Assembly (NCBI RefSeq): GCF_000152905.1
Contig: NZ_AAMY01000002.1
Location: 248,001-312,000 of the forward strand
Source of the DNA: Nitrobacter sp. Nb-311A
GTDB taxonomy: Bacteria > Pseudomonadota > Alphaproteobacteria > Rhizobiales > Xanthobacteraceae
Direction: 5' to 3'
Length of the DNA stretch: 64,000 bases
In this document: piece by piece, positions 36,085 through 45,435 of the stretch
Layout of the letters: each line of letters opens with the position of its first letter
Numbering within the stretch: position 1 is the first letter of the stretch
The notes under the pieces: model-generated
The model's input: the letters and a program-made list of their open reading frames with translations, nothing else
What the model was told of the DNA's origin: nothing
Database searches by the model: none
Program-made: the position numbers and the translations under genes

Positions 36085-36825
36085 ATGATCGGCGCCGCTG
36101 TCAATGCCCTTACGCAGATTCTTTCGCCGCCGATGCGGGCTATCCTGTGGCGCGTGATCGGGCTGGCGCTGGTGCTGATCGTCGTCGCCGCGGTCGGATT
36201 GCAGCGGCTTTTGAGCTGGCTTACCGGATCGGGCGAACTCTGGGCGGAGACCATGCTGGGGCCGGCCTTCCACACGCCGCTCAATATCCTCGCCTGGATT
36301 CTTTCAATTGCCGCAGGCTTGGGCATCGTGTTCGGCGCGGTATTCCTGATGCCTGCGATCACCTCGCTGGTGGCTGGTGTTTTTGTCGACGATGTCGCGG
36401 AGATCGTCGAGCACCAGCATTATCCGGCCGACCGGCCGGGCGCGGCGCTGCCGATTGGCGTCGCGATGACAGAGAGCATCAAGACGGCGCTGCTGACGCT
36501 GCTCGTCTATCTGATAGCGTTGCCGTTCGTGTTCGTGGCCGGCGCGGGCGTGATCGCGTTTTTCATCGCAACGGCGTGGCTGCTCGGCCGGGAATATTTC
36601 GAACTTGCGGCGATGCGGTTCCGTTCACCGGCGGAGGCCAAGGCGATGCGCCGCGATAACGCCTCCACGGTGTTTCTGGCCGGCCTCGTCGTCGCAGCGT
36701 TCGTGACGATTCCGATTGTCAATCTGGCGACGCCGCTGTTCGGAATGGCCTTCATGGTCCACTTGCACAAGCGGCTGTCGGGGCCGCGATCCGAACTGAT
36801 CACGCCGGATCGGCGCAGCCGATAG
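36085..36825 (+). CDS. EI24/CysZ-like membrane protein
   Basis: 246 residues with about five hydrophobic segments and the EI24 family layout: ILWRVIGLALVLIVVAAVGL, LNILAWILSIAAGLGIVFGAVFLMPAITSLVAGVFVDDVAE, a middle amphipathic section, SIKTALLTLLVYLIALPFVFV, and the LGREYFELAAMR signature followed by a final membrane segment. CysZ, the best known member, imports sulfate. No cys genes are nearby, so transport of sulfate is only possible. Confidence 0.83.
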   Translation: MIGAAVNALTQILSPPMRAILWRVIGLALVLIVVAAVGLQRLLSWLTGSGELWAETMLGPAFHTPLNILAWILSIAAGLGIVFGAVFLMPAITSLVAGVFVDDVAEIVEHQHYPADRPGAALPIGVAMTESIKTALLTLLVYLIALPFVFVAGAGVIAFFIATAWLLGREYFELAAMRFRSPAEAKAMRRDNASTVFLAGLVVAAFVTIPIVNLATPLFGMAFMVHLHKRLSGPRSELITPDRRSR

Positions 36826-37155
36826 ACGGATGAGTCCGAATCACAAAACCGGCGGGCTTTCGCAGTCTGGCGTATGGTTGGGAACCGGCCATGCTTTCTT
36901 CATATTGCGCGGCAATTGGTGTATTTGACTGGTGTCCCGATTCCGACGTTCGCATATGCTTGCAGCAATTTTTGATGCGACCTTCGGAATCGAAGCACTC
37001 GCAACTTTAGAATTCTAGTGTGGTTTAGGTTCAGGAGCTCGCCTGGCAGACTCGCTGGACATTGAAAGCAAACTTCTGAACCATCACGCTAGCCCTGAAT
37101 ATGATGCACCGGCGACGGTGTGATCGACCGCAATAATCCTTGAGGAGAAATGCCG
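36826..37155. other. intergenic stretch, sppA upstream region
   Basis: No protein gene is credible. It contains an AT-richer section (about 36890-37020) than its surroundings and ends in the sppA ribosome site. No member of repeat family A or B is present, and no terminator with a clear T run follows the EI24 gene. Confidence 0.4.
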
Positions 37156-38133
37156 ATGTCGATGGAATCCGACGTGATCGTCGATCGCCGCAGGTTGCGC
37201 CGCAAGCTTACTTTCTGGCGCGTGGCGTCGGCTTTGATCGTGATCGGCGCGGTCATCGCAGTCGGCGCTTACGCTACGCCTTGGGGCGGTAAGCTGACCG
37301 GCGCCTCCGCAATCCAACGTGTCAGCATCAACGGTCTGATTCGCAGCGACCAAAAGCGAGTCGAGGCACTGGAGCGACTCGGGAAGTCGAGCGCACCCGC
37401 AGTCATCGTCCACATCAACTCGCCCGGCGGCACCACCGCCGGGTCCGAGGAGCTTTATGACGCCCTGACCCGCCTGAAGGCCAAGAAGCCGATGGTCGTG
37501 GTGGTGGAAGGGCTCGGCGCGTCGGGCGGATATATCGCCGCGCTCGCCTCCGATCACATCGTCGCGCAGCAAACTGCGCTGGTCGGCTCGATCGGCGTGC
37601 TGTTTCAGTATCCCAATTTTACCGAACTTTTGAAAACGGTCGGGGTTCAAATGGAGGCAATGAAATCATCGCCGCTGAAAGCGGCCCCGAACGGATATGA
37701 ACCGACCAGTCCGGAGGCGCGGGCCGCGATTGATGCCCTGGTGAAGGATTCTTTCGACTGGTTTCGCGGTCTGGTGCGGGATCGGCGCGGTATGGACGAC
37801 GCGCAACTCGAGAAGGTCGCCGATGGACGCGTTTTCACCGGACGGCAGGCGGTGAACCTTAAGTTGATCGATCAGCTCGGCGACGAGAAGGTCGCGATCG
37901 CGTGGCTTGTGGCGGAAAAGAAAGTCGCGCCCGACCTTCCCGTGCGCGATTTCAAATTGTCGCCGCGCTTCACCGACCTGACGTTTCTTCGCACCGCCGC
38001 TTCCGTGGCCTTTGACGCGCTGGGACTGAACAGCATCGCTCGACAGGTTGAGCAGACCGGGTTTGTGGGAGCGGCAGATCGCCTTGGCCTCAACGGAATG
38101 CTGGCGTTATGGCAGCCCGCACCGTCGAACTGA
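37156..38133 (+). CDS. sppA: signal peptide peptidase SppA
   Basis: 325 residues, the short single-domain form. One N-terminal membrane anchor (residues 22-41) places the catalytic part in the periplasm, where it degrades cleaved signal peptides. The Ser/Lys dyad is readable: Ser123 in GLGASGGYIAA and Lys175 in SSPLKAAPNGYEP; HINSPGGTTAGSEELY is the oxyanion region. Of two ATGs (37150, 37156) the second has proper spacing from GAGGAG. ihfB follows, the usual neighbour. Confidence 0.93.
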   Translation: MSMESDVIVDRRRLRRKLTFWRVASALIVIGAVIAVGAYATPWGGKLTGASAIQRVSINGLIRSDQKRVEALERLGKSSAPAVIVHINSPGGTTAGSEELYDALTRLKAKKPMVVVVEGLGASGGYIAALASDHIVAQQTALVGSIGVLFQYPNFTELLKTVGVQMEAMKSSPLKAAPNGYEPTSPEARAAIDALVKDSFDWFRGLVRDRRGMDDAQLEKVADGRVFTGRQAVNLKLIDQLGDEKVAIAWLVAEKKVAPDLPVRDFKLSPRFTDLTFLRTAASVAFDALGLNSIARQVEQTGFVGAADRLGLNGMLALWQPAPSN

Positions 38134-38206
38134 GGTCGGAACCGGTCGTGAGCGGGCATTTTTGCATTGCGAGGAACTCTGATGCTGCAACGCAAGCCTT
38201 CGCGGT

Positions 38207-38283
38207 TGAAAGACTCTATCTTTTTGATTTGACCCGATTTCTTCACGCGAACCGGATTCAACCCCGCTCGAAAATGCGATAAC
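38207..38283 (-). repeat. dispersed intergenic palindromic repeat, family A
   Basis: Reverse-orientation copy, shortened: TTGACCCGATTTCTTCACGC then GAACCGGATTCAACCCCGCTC and GAAAATGCGATAA. Lies between sppA and ihfB. Confidence 0.7.
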
Positions 38284-38305
38284 GACTCGAATCGCATTTA
38301 GCGTC

Positions 38306-38336
38306 TTGACAGTCCTGACCATTTCCAAGGAAATGG
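38306..38336 (+). promoter_or_regulatory. candidate ihfB promoter with palindrome
   Basis: TTGACA at 38306-38311 is a perfect -35 hexamer. The -10 position (spacing 17) falls on GGAAAT, a poor match. A perfect palindrome CCATTTCC-AA-GGAAATGG at 38319-38336 covers the spacer and the -10. It could be an operator for an unknown repressor or for IHF autoregulation. Speculative. Confidence 0.35.
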
Positions 38337-38363
38337 GCTTCCCACGCATGGGCCTTAGTCTCG

Positions 38364-38669
38364 ATGATCAAATCCGAACTCGTTCAGCGCATCGCCGAAC
38401 ACAACCCGCACCTCTACCAGCGGGACGTGGAGAACATCGTGAACGCGATTCTCGATGAGATTGTCGCCGCTCTCGCGCGGGGCGATCGCGTCGAATTGCG
38501 TGGTTTTGGTGCGTTTTCTGTTAAACATCGTCCTGCCCGCGCGGGCCGGAATCCGCGTACGGGAGAACACGTCCCGGTCGATCAGAAAAGCGTTCCGTTT
38601 TTCAAGACCGGCAAGGAGATGCGTGAGCGGCTCAATCGCGAGAATGCGACGAGCGAAGCAAGCGCGTAG
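38364..38669 (+). CDS. ihfB: integration host factor beta subunit
   Basis: 101 residues of the HU/IHF family: [33 protein letters not shown] (helical body), [30 protein letters not shown] (the DNA-bending arm with the conserved Pro), and [12 protein letters not shown]. With IhfA it bends DNA at specific sites in replication, recombination and sigma-54 transcription. The short acidic/Ala tail is usual for rhizobial IhfB. Confidence 0.95.
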   Translation: MIKSELVQRIAEHNPHLYQRDVENIVNAILDEIVAALARGDRVELRGFGAFSVKHRPARAGRNPRTGEHVPVDQKSVPFFKTGKEMRERLNRENATSEASA

Positions 38670-38754
38670 GAAATTTCAGGGGAGCGGCCCCATCAATCGG
38701 CGAGTGAACCCGTCAGCAGTAAGTGCCGATTGACGCTGCGTCGCGAGAGAGATC

Positions 38755-39102
38755 ATGCGCAAATTCCTGACCGGCCTGATCCTGATTCCGCTTGGTGTCC
38801 TTTTCATCGTGTTCGCGTTCGCCAATCGCCATTTGGTGACGGTGACGTTCGATCCCTTCGGTGGAAACGACCCAGGGACCGGCGTCACGCTGCCGCTGTT
38901 CATTCTCATTATCGCGGTCGCGATTTTCGGTGTGGTCGCCGGGAGCATGGCGACCTGGTTCGGGCAGCGCCGCTGGCGGCATACGGCACGCCAGTTTGAG
39001 ACGGATGCGCGAGAAGCGCGCGTGGAACTGGCCGATCTGCGATCCCGCTACGAATCGCGGGAGACGTCGCGACTGCCGGATCTGACCCGGCGCGCCGGAT
39101 AG
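38755..39102 (+). CDS. lapA: LapA-family (DUF1049) membrane protein
   Basis: 115 residues with two membrane segments (LTGLILIPLGVLFIVFAFA, TLPLFILIIAVAIFGVVAGSMATWFG) and a basic/helical cytoplasmic tail, matching LapA/YciS. In enterobacteria LapA works with LapB to control LpxC turnover; here no lapB is adjacent. Position between ihfB and trpF is common in alphaproteobacteria. Confidence 0.88.
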   Translation: MRKFLTGLILIPLGVLFIVFAFANRHLVTVTFDPFGGNDPGTGVTLPLFILIIAVAIFGVVAGSMATWFGQRRWRHTARQFETDAREARVELADLRSRYESRETSRLPDLTRRAG

Positions 39103-39265
39103 CGGCCTTAGAGCAGCAGGGCGAGGAAAAGTGTGGGGGAAGGAAACGTTCTCACGCGGGCGAGACAAGCCCCTTGCGACGTTGTAGAACCCGCCCATCG
39201 CGCTTGACAGCCGCGCCCGGCCGGGCTGCCGGTTGCCGGCTTGCGCCCGGATATCATTCGAGACC

Positions 39266-39943
39266 ATGTCCCTGACCGTCAAGATATGCGGCCTGTCCAC
39301 CCCTTCGGCGCTCGATGTGGCGTTACAGGCCGGCGCCGATATGGTGGGCTTCGTCTTCTTTCCACCGTCGCCGCGGCATCTTGAGCTTTCGCGTGCGCGC
39401 GAACTCGGCCCGCTGGTGCGAGGCCGGGCGGACAAGGTCGCGCTGACCGTGGACGCCGACGACGCGACGTTGAGGGGAATCATCGAGGCTCTGCGGCCGG
39501 ATTTGCTGCAACTGCACGGCAAGGAAACCGCAGCCCGTATCCGCGAGATCAAGCGGCTCTTCGGCCTGCCCGTGATGAAGGCGATCGGGGTTGAGACCGC
39601 CGCCGATCTTGCGGATCTGCCCGATTATGCTGCCGCCGCCGACCGCCTGCTGTTCGATGCGCGTCCGCCAAAGGATGCGACCCGGCCGGGCGGCCTCGGC
39701 GTGCCCTTCGACTGGCGTGTTCTGGAAAATCTGTCCGTTGATATTCCATTCATGCTGTCGGGAGGTCTGGCCCCAGGCAATATTCACGACGCAATATGCA
39801 TCACCCGCCCCGGCGGGGTCGATGTCTCGTCAGGCGTGGAAAGCTCGCCGGGGGTCAAGGATTCCCGAATGATCCGGGATTTTATTCGGGCTGCGCGAGC
39901 GGCGGAAACCAGTTTGCGCGAAGCGACCTCGCATGTGCAGTAA
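39266..39943 (+). CDS. trpF: phosphoribosylanthranilate isomerase
   Basis: 225 residues, a (beta/alpha)8 barrel. VKICGLSTPSALDVA holds the catalytic Cys, LLFDARPPKDATRPGGLGVPFDW the catalytic Asp and phosphate loop, and FMLSGGLAPGNIHDAI the second phosphate loop. It performs the Amadori step of tryptophan synthesis. First of trpF-trpB-trpA, with a 150-bp gap to trpB. ATG at 39266 begins the barrel directly. Confidence 0.95.
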   Translation: MSLTVKICGLSTPSALDVALQAGADMVGFVFFPPSPRHLELSRARELGPLVRGRADKVALTVDADDATLRGIIEALRPDLLQLHGKETAARIREIKRLFGLPVMKAIGVETAADLADLPDYAAAADRLLFDARPPKDATRPGGLGVPFDWRVLENLSVDIPFMLSGGLAPGNIHDAICITRPGGVDVSSGVESSPGVKDSRMIRDFIRAARAAETSLREATSHVQ

Positions 39944-40093
39944 TCCCGGAGTATTACGGCAGCCGTCATGCCCGCGTAGAGCAGGCGCAGATTGCGTAAC
40001 CATGTCTGCGCCGTGGGCATCGATCTCCGCCGAAATTCACAGCACGCAAGACGTGGATGGGTGGAACACATCCGGCCATGACGAAGGGTGAAA

Positions 40094-41338
40094 ATGAATT
40101 CTCTCCCCAACTCCTTCCGGTCCGGCCCCGACGAGCGCGGGCACTTCGGAATGTTCGGCGGCCGCTTTGTTGCGGAAACGCTGATGCCGTTGGTCCTCGA
40201 TCTTGAGAAGGCCTATGCCGACGCCAGGGTCGATCCCGCATTCCAGCGTGACATGGCGCGCTATCGCAAGGATTACATCGGCCGGCCGTCGCCGTTGTAT
40301 TTCGCCGAGCGTCTGACCGAGCACCTTCGGGCGATTGCCGCGGCCTCGGGCCGCGCGGGCGGCGCAAAAATCTACCTGAAGCGCGAGGAACTCAACCACA
40401 CCGGCTCGCACAAGGTGAATAATGTGCTCGGCCAGATTCTGGTGGCGCGGCGCATGGGCAAGAAGCGCATCATCGCCGAGACCGGCGCCGGTCAGCACGG
40501 CGTCGCCACAGCAACGCTGTGCGCGCGTTTCGGCCTCGACTGCGTGGTCTATATGGGCGCGGTGGATGTGGCGCGGCAGGAGCCGAACGTCATCCGCATG
40601 GAAATGCTGGGGGCGAAAGTGGTGCCGGTGCAGTCCGGCACCCGCACGCTGAAGGACGCGCTGAACGAGGCGCTGCGCGACTGGGTGACCAATGTGCACG
40701 ACACCTTCTATTGCATCGGCACGGTGGCTGGGCCGCATCCTTATCCGATGATGGTGCGTGACTTCCAGGCGATCATCGGCGACGAAACCCGCCAGCAGAT
40801 GCAGGAGGCGGAGGGGCGTCTGCCGGATTCGCTGATCGCCTGCATCGGCGGCGGCTCCAACGCGATGGGACTTTTCCACCCTTTCCTCGACGAATCCTCG
40901 GTGGAGATTTTCGGCGTCGAGGCCGCTGGACATGGCCTCGACAAGCTGCATGCGGCCTCGCTCACCGGCGGACGGCCGGGCGTGCTGCATGGCAACCGCA
41001 CCTATCTCCTGATGGATGACGACGGCCAGATCCAGGACGCGCATTCCATTTCCGCGGGGCTGGATTATCCCGGCATCGGTCCTGAGCATTCATGGCTACA
41101 CGAGACCGGCCGCGTCACCTATCTCTCCGCGACCGACGAGGAGGCTTTGGCGGCGTTTCAGTTGCTCACGCGGCTGGAAGGCATCATCCCGGCGCTGGAA
41201 TCGGCGCATGCGATCGCGCGCGTCATCGAACTCGCGCCGGAGCGGCCGAAGGATCACCTGATGGTGGTCAACCTCTCTGGCCGCGGCGACAAGGACGTGC
41301 CGCAGGTCGGCGACATTCTGAAGGGCAGGAAGACGTGA
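40094..41338 (+). CDS. trpB: tryptophan synthase beta subunit
   Basis: 414 residues, fold-type II PLP enzyme that joins indole with serine. [13 protein letters not shown] contains the PLP lysine (Lys107), [13 protein letters not shown] the catalytic Glu, [15 protein letters not shown] the phosphate cup, and [18 protein letters not shown] the monovalent-cation region. ATG at 40094 is chosen over a GTG two codons earlier. Its stop overlaps the GTG start of trpA (GTGA), typical of this pair, whose products form a channelled complex. Confidence 0.97.
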   Translation: MNSLPNSFRSGPDERGHFGMFGGRFVAETLMPLVLDLEKAYADARVDPAFQRDMARYRKDYIGRPSPLYFAERLTEHLRAIAAASGRAGGAKIYLKREELNHTGSHKVNNVLGQILVARRMGKKRIIAETGAGQHGVATATLCARFGLDCVVYMGAVDVARQEPNVIRMEMLGAKVVPVQSGTRTLKDALNEALRDWVTNVHDTFYCIGTVAGPHPYPMMVRDFQAIIGDETRQQMQEAEGRLPDSLIACIGGGSNAMGLFHPFLDESSVEIFGVEAAGHGLDKLHAASLTGGRPGVLHGNRTYLLMDDDGQIQDAHSISAGLDYPGIGPEHSWLHETGRVTYLSATDEEALAAFQLLTRLEGIIPALESAHAIARVIELAPERPKDHLMVVNLSGRGDKDVPQVGDILKGRKT

Positions 41339-42180
41339 CCACCCGTATCGACACGCGCTTTGCCGAGTTGCGGAAGCAGGAACGCTCGGCCTTCGTCACC
41401 TTTCTGATGGCCGGCGATCCTGACCCCGTGACCTCGCTCGCCATCATCAAGGCGTTGCCCAAGGCCGGCGCAGACATCATCGAGATCGGAATGCCCTTCA
41501 CCGATCCGATGGCGGATGGTCCGGTGATCCAGGCGGCCGGGCGGCGCGCGCTCAACGCGGGCATGACCCTGACCAAGACGTTGCGGATGATCCGCGATTT
41601 CCGCAAAGACGACGATTCGACGCCGATCGTGCTGATGGGTTACTACAATCCGATCTATATCTACGGCGTCGAGACGTTTCTTGACGATGCGAAGGCGGCC
41701 GGCATCGACGGTCTGATCGTCGTCGATCTGCCGCCGGAGGAAGACTCTGAGTTGTGCATCCCGGCGATGAAAGCCGGATTGAACTTCATTCGCCTCGCAA
41801 CGCCAACAACGGACGACAAGCGGCTGCCGGCGGTGCTCGCGAATACGTCCGGCTTTGTGTACTACGTCTCGATCACGGGGATCACCGGCAGCGCTGCGGC
41901 GAATTCGGCGGCCGTCGGCGAGGCGGTCGGGCGCATCAAGCGCCATACAAGCCTGCCGGTCTGCGTCGGCTTCGGCATCCGCACCCCGGATGCGGCGCGC
42001 GGCATCGCCGAGCGCTCCGACGGCGCGGTGGTCGGCTCGGCGCTGGTCGATGTGCTCAGCGGCAGCCTTGACGCCGACGGCAAGGCGACGGCCGAAACTG
42101 TCAACATGGTCGCCGATCTCGCGGCGTCGCTGGCCGAAGGCGTACGGTCGGCCAAAGGCGGGGTGAAGACAAGCGGGTAG
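41335..42180 (+). CDS. trpA: tryptophan synthase alpha subunit
   Basis: 281 residues starting at GTG (41335): [29 protein letters not shown]. Catalytic Glu50 lies in [15 protein letters not shown] with Asp61, and [17 protein letters not shown] holds the phosphate loop. It cleaves indole-glycerol phosphate and passes indole to TrpB. No clear T-tailed terminator follows; accD starts about 330 bp downstream, beyond a repeat copy. Confidence 0.96.
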   Translation: MTTRIDTRFAELRKQERSAFVTFLMAGDPDPVTSLAIIKALPKAGADIIEIGMPFTDPMADGPVIQAAGRRALNAGMTLTKTLRMIRDFRKDDDSTPIVLMGYYNPIYIYGVETFLDDAKAAGIDGLIVVDLPPEEDSELCIPAMKAGLNFIRLATPTTDDKRLPAVLANTSGFVYYVSITGITGSAAANSAAVGEAVGRIKRHTSLPVCVGFGIRTPDAARGIAERSDGAVVGSALVDVLSGSLDADGKATAETVNMVADLAASLAEGVRSAKGGVKTSG

Positions 42181-42324
42181 CGGTTTTTGGCGCTGCCCTT
42201 TTTCCAGAGGAATGGCGGGCCCCGGAAATAGCGGTTTCAATACGCCCTTGTGGAAGAGGGCGCCGAGCCGCATCTATGCGCGGAGAAGGGTTCGCGGGGT
42301 CCCTTTTCAAGGTTATTTGAGCTA

Positions 42325-42426
42325 TAGCGTTTTCGAGCGAAGTGGATACCGGTTCGCGTCAAGAAAACGCGTCAAAACAAAAAGCTGGAGCCCGGCTTTG
42401 ATTCCGTCAAAGCCGGAATAGCTCTA
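42325..42426 (+). repeat. dispersed intergenic palindromic repeat, family A
   Basis: The best preserved copy: CTATAGCGTTTTCGAGCGAA, GTGGATACCGGTTCGCGTCA, AGAAAACGCGTCA, then the second hairpin GCCCGGCTTTGATTCCGTC / CAAAGCCGGAATAGCTCTAG. It lies between trpA and accD. Confidence 0.85.
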
Positions 42427-42508
42427 GAAAACCCCGGCGGAATGCCTCGCTGCGTTGCGCGGGCAACTGCGCAGGGGTTGATCGCTGCTCGGTTATGGAG
42501 CGTCTTCG

Positions 42509-43468
42509 ATGAATTGGTTGACTAACGTCGTCCGGCCGAAAATCCGCAACATCCTCAAGCGGGAAACGCCGGATAATCTCTGGATCAAGTGTCCCGACAC
42601 CGGACAGCTGGTGTTCTACAAGGACGTCGAGAGCAACCAGTTCGTCATCCCCGGATCGAACTATCACATGCGCATGAGCGCCGACGCGCGGCTGAGCTCG
42701 ATCTTCGATAACGAGACATGGTACGATGTGGCATTGCCGGAGGTGCCTGCCGATCCGCTGAAATTCCGCGATGAGCGCAAGTATGTCGACCGCATCAAGG
42801 ACGCGCGCGCCAAGACCGGACTCCATGATTCCGTGAAGGTCGGGTTCGGCAAGCTGGAAGGCTCCGCCGTCGTCATCGCGGTGCAGGACTTCGATTTCAT
42901 GGGCGGCTCGCTCGGCATGGCGGCGGGTGAGGCCATTGTGCGAGGCCTCGAACTCGCGGTCGAAAAACAATGTCCCTTCATCGTGTTCGCGGCGTCGGGC
43001 GGCGCGCGGATGCAGGAGGGCGTGCTATCGCTGATGCAGCTGCCTCGCACCACGGTCGCGGTGCAGATGCTGCGCGAGGCAAGCCTGCCCTACATCGTGG
43101 TGCTGACGAATCCGACCACCGGCGGCGTCACGGCCTCCTATGCGATGCTCGGGGATGTTCAGATCGCGGAGCCCGGTGCGTTGATCGGCTTCGCCGGAGC
43201 CCGCGTCATCGAGCAGACTATCCGCGAGAAACTGCCGGACGGTTTTCAGCGCGCCGAATATTTGCGAGACCACGGCATGATCGACATGGTGGTGCATCGT
43301 CACGAGTTGCGGCCGACGCTGGCGCGGTTGTGCCGATTGCTGACCAAGGCGCCGGAAACGATCGAGGCGGAACCGGAACTCTCTTCTCCCGTCCCTCCGG
43401 ACGAGCCGGCCGAACCGGCTGCCGCTGCGGAGGCGCCGCCGGCGGCGCCAGCCGCACCTCCGGCGTGA
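42509..43468 (+). CDS. accD: acetyl-CoA carboxylase carboxyltransferase beta subunit
   Basis: 319 residues. The carboxyltransferase core is intact ([80 protein letters not shown]). The N-terminal zinc ribbon has lost three of four cysteines: Cys28 remains, but the other positions read Thr31, Ile47 and Ser50 (KCPDTGQ ... [10 protein letters not shown]). The C-terminus is a Pro/Ala/Glu tail. With AccA it transfers carboxyl from biotin to acetyl-CoA. Its TGA overlaps the GTG start of folC. Confidence 0.96.
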   Translation: MNWLTNVVRPKIRNILKRETPDNLWIKCPDTGQLVFYKDVESNQFVIPGSNYHMRMSADARLSSIFDNETWYDVALPEVPADPLKFRDERKYVDRIKDARAKTGLHDSVKVGFGKLEGSAVVIAVQDFDFMGGSLGMAAGEAIVRGLELAVEKQCPFIVFAASGGARMQEGVLSLMQLPRTTVAVQMLREASLPYIVVLTNPTTGGVTASYAMLGDVQIAEPGALIGFAGARVIEQTIREKLPDGFQRAEYLRDHGMIDMVVHRHELRPTLARLCRLLTKAPETIEAEPELSSPVPPDEPAEPAAAAEAPPAAPAAPPA

Positions 43469-44787
43469 GCGCTGTTCCGCAAACGCCGCTCGACGACGTT
43501 GTTGCGCGGATCTCGCAGCTGCATCCGAAGAGGATCGATCTCACGCTCGGCCGGATGTGGCGCATCCTGGAGCGGCTCGATCATCCCGAACGCAAGTTGC
43601 CGCCGGTCATTCATGTCGCCGGCACCAACGGCAAGGGATCGACCGTCGCCTATCTGCGCGCGATCCTCGAGGCCGCCGGCTTGCGCGTGCATGTCTTTAC
43701 CTCGCCCTATCTGGTGAGGATCAACGAATGCGTGCGGCTTGCGGGAGCGCTGGTTGCCGACGATGCCTTGCGCGCTGCGCTGCTCGACTGCGAGCGCGCC
43801 AATGGCGGCGATCCGCTCACGCTTTTCGAAATAAAGACCGCTGCGGCCTTCCTGCTGTTTGCCGAGAATCCTGCCGACGTGTTGCTGCTCGAGGTCGGCC
43901 TCGGCGGCCGGCTCGACAGCACCAACGTGGTCGAGGCGCCGCTGGCGAGCGTCATCACGCCAGTCGGCATCGATCATGTCGAGTTTCTGGGCGGCTCGCT
44001 GATGCAGATTGCCGGCGAGAAGGCGGGCATCATCAAGCCTGGGGTGCCTGTCATCTCCGCGGAACAGCCGCCGGAGGCGCAGGCGGTGATCGAGCAGCGG
44101 GCGAAACGGATGCGCAGCCCGCTGCATGTGGCCGGTGAGCAGTGGCACGTCCACGTCGAACACGGGCGACTGGTCTATCAGGACGAATGCGGTCTGCTCG
44201 ACCTCGCCGCGCCCCGGCTGTTCGGCCGGCACCAGTTCGACAATGCGGGTCTTGCGATCGCGACGCTGCGGGCGCAGGACCGTTTCAGCATCGAGGCGCC
44301 GGCGTTCGAGCGCGGCGTGACCGGCGCGGAATGGCCGGCGCGGATGCAGCGGCTGACAGCCGGCCGGATCGTGGATCAGGCGCCGCGAGACGCAGAGATC
44401 TGGCTCGACGGCGGGCACAATGCCGATGGCGGGCGGGTCGCGGCGGCGGCGCTCGGCGATCTCGAGGAGCGGGTGTCGCGGCCGCTGGTGGTGATTGCGG
44501 GCATGATGGGTAACAAGGACGCGCGGAGCTTTCTCGCTAACTTCGCCGGCCTGACGCGCCATGTCATTGCCGTGCCGATTCCGGAGATGGAGAACGCGAT
44601 GCCTTCGGAGGTCCTGGCGAAAGAGGTGCGCGCGCTCGACATGCGCGCCGAAACCGCGCTGAGCGTCGCCGCCGCGCTGCAATCGGTGGCGCGTCTTGCC
44701 TACGAAATTCCGCCGCGCATTCTGATCACCGGATCATTGTATCTCGCCGGTCACGTGCTCGCGGAGAACGGCACGCCGCCGACCTGA
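43465..44787 (+). CDS. folC: bifunctional folylpolyglutamate/dihydrofolate synthase
   Basis: 440 residues of the Mur-ligase fold. [21 protein letters not shown] is the ATP loop, [16 protein letters not shown] the omega loop, [17 protein letters not shown] the Mg/ATP region, [12 protein letters not shown], and in the C-terminal domain [12 protein letters not shown] and GMMGNKDA. It adds glutamate to dihydropteroate and folates. The GTG at 43465 gives the natural N-terminus ([25 protein letters not shown]) and couples it to accD. Confidence 0.94.
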   Translation: MSAVPQTPLDDVVARISQLHPKRIDLTLGRMWRILERLDHPERKLPPVIHVAGTNGKGSTVAYLRAILEAAGLRVHVFTSPYLVRINECVRLAGALVADDALRAALLDCERANGGDPLTLFEIKTAAAFLLFAENPADVLLLEVGLGGRLDSTNVVEAPLASVITPVGIDHVEFLGGSLMQIAGEKAGIIKPGVPVISAEQPPEAQAVIEQRAKRMRSPLHVAGEQWHVHVEHGRLVYQDECGLLDLAAPRLFGRHQFDNAGLAIATLRAQDRFSIEAPAFERGVTGAEWPARMQRLTAGRIVDQAPRDAEIWLDGGHNADGGRVAAAALGDLEERVSRPLVVIAGMMGNKDARSFLANFAGLTRHVIAVPIPEMENAMPSEVLAKEVRALDMRAETALSVAAALQSVARLAYEIPPRILITGSLYLAGHVLAENGTPPT

Positions 44788-44960
44788 CGCTCTTCCGTCG
44801 CGAAAGCCGGGACGTGCAAAGCTCGCTCTTGGGTGCTCTCGATGCATCGGGGACGGTGAGCGGCAATAACAATGTTTGTGGCTCGCTTATCCGCCTTCGC
44901 CGCGCGAAAGTACCTTCTCCCGCCAGGGGAGAAGGGCAAACATGACGTCTGCCCTGCCAA

Positions 44961-44992
44961 ACAAAACGGCCGGCGAATTGATCACCGGCCGT
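44961..44992 (-). terminator. rho-independent terminator after trxA
   Basis: On the minus strand an 8-bp GC stem (ACGGCCGG / CCGGCCGT, 44966-44973 with 44985-44992) is followed by TTTTGTTT. It lies 25 bp past the trxA stop. Confidence 0.85.
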
Positions 44993-45016
44993 CTTAAACA
45001 AATTCAATGGCAAGGA

Positions 45017-45337
45017 TCAGACCGTGGCGGTGATCCACTGCTCCAGTTTTTGCTTCGGCGCCGCGCCGACCTGACGTGAGGCCAGCTCGCCGCCCTTGAA
45101 GATCATCAGGGTGGGGATCGACATCACGCCGTATTTCGAGGCCGTTCTCGGGCTCTCGTCGACGTTGAGCTTCACGATCTTGACCTTGCTGCCCATCGCG
45201 CTGGAGATTTCGTCGAGCACCGGGCCGATCATGCGGCAGGGGCCGCACCATTCCGCCCAGAAATCAACCACGACCGGGCCAGTCGCCTTGAGCACTTCCG
45301 CTTCGAAATTGGCGTCCGAAACCTTGCCAACAGCCAT
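45017..45337 (-). CDS. trxA: thioredoxin
   Basis: 106 residues, canonical thioredoxin: VVVDFWAEWCGPCRMIGPVLDEI with Cys31/Cys34 and YGVMSIPTLMIFKGGE with the cis-proline. General cytoplasmic disulfide reductase. ATG at 45337 gives the family length; it follows the 3' end of addA by about 100 bp and may be co-transcribed with it. Confidence 0.96.
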   Translation of the reverse strand: MAVGKVSDANFEAEVLKATGPVVVDFWAEWCGPCRMIGPVLDEISSAMGSKVKIVKLNVDESPRTASKYGVMSIPTLMIFKGGELASRQVGAAPKQKLEQWITATV

Positions 45338-45435
45338 GGAATACCTCGTTGTGTCGATGAGATCGTGCGCTACGAAAGAATGCACGGGAAACTGCGGATC
45401 AAGGTAAGAAGGCGATCTTCCCGGGTCAAGGTTTC

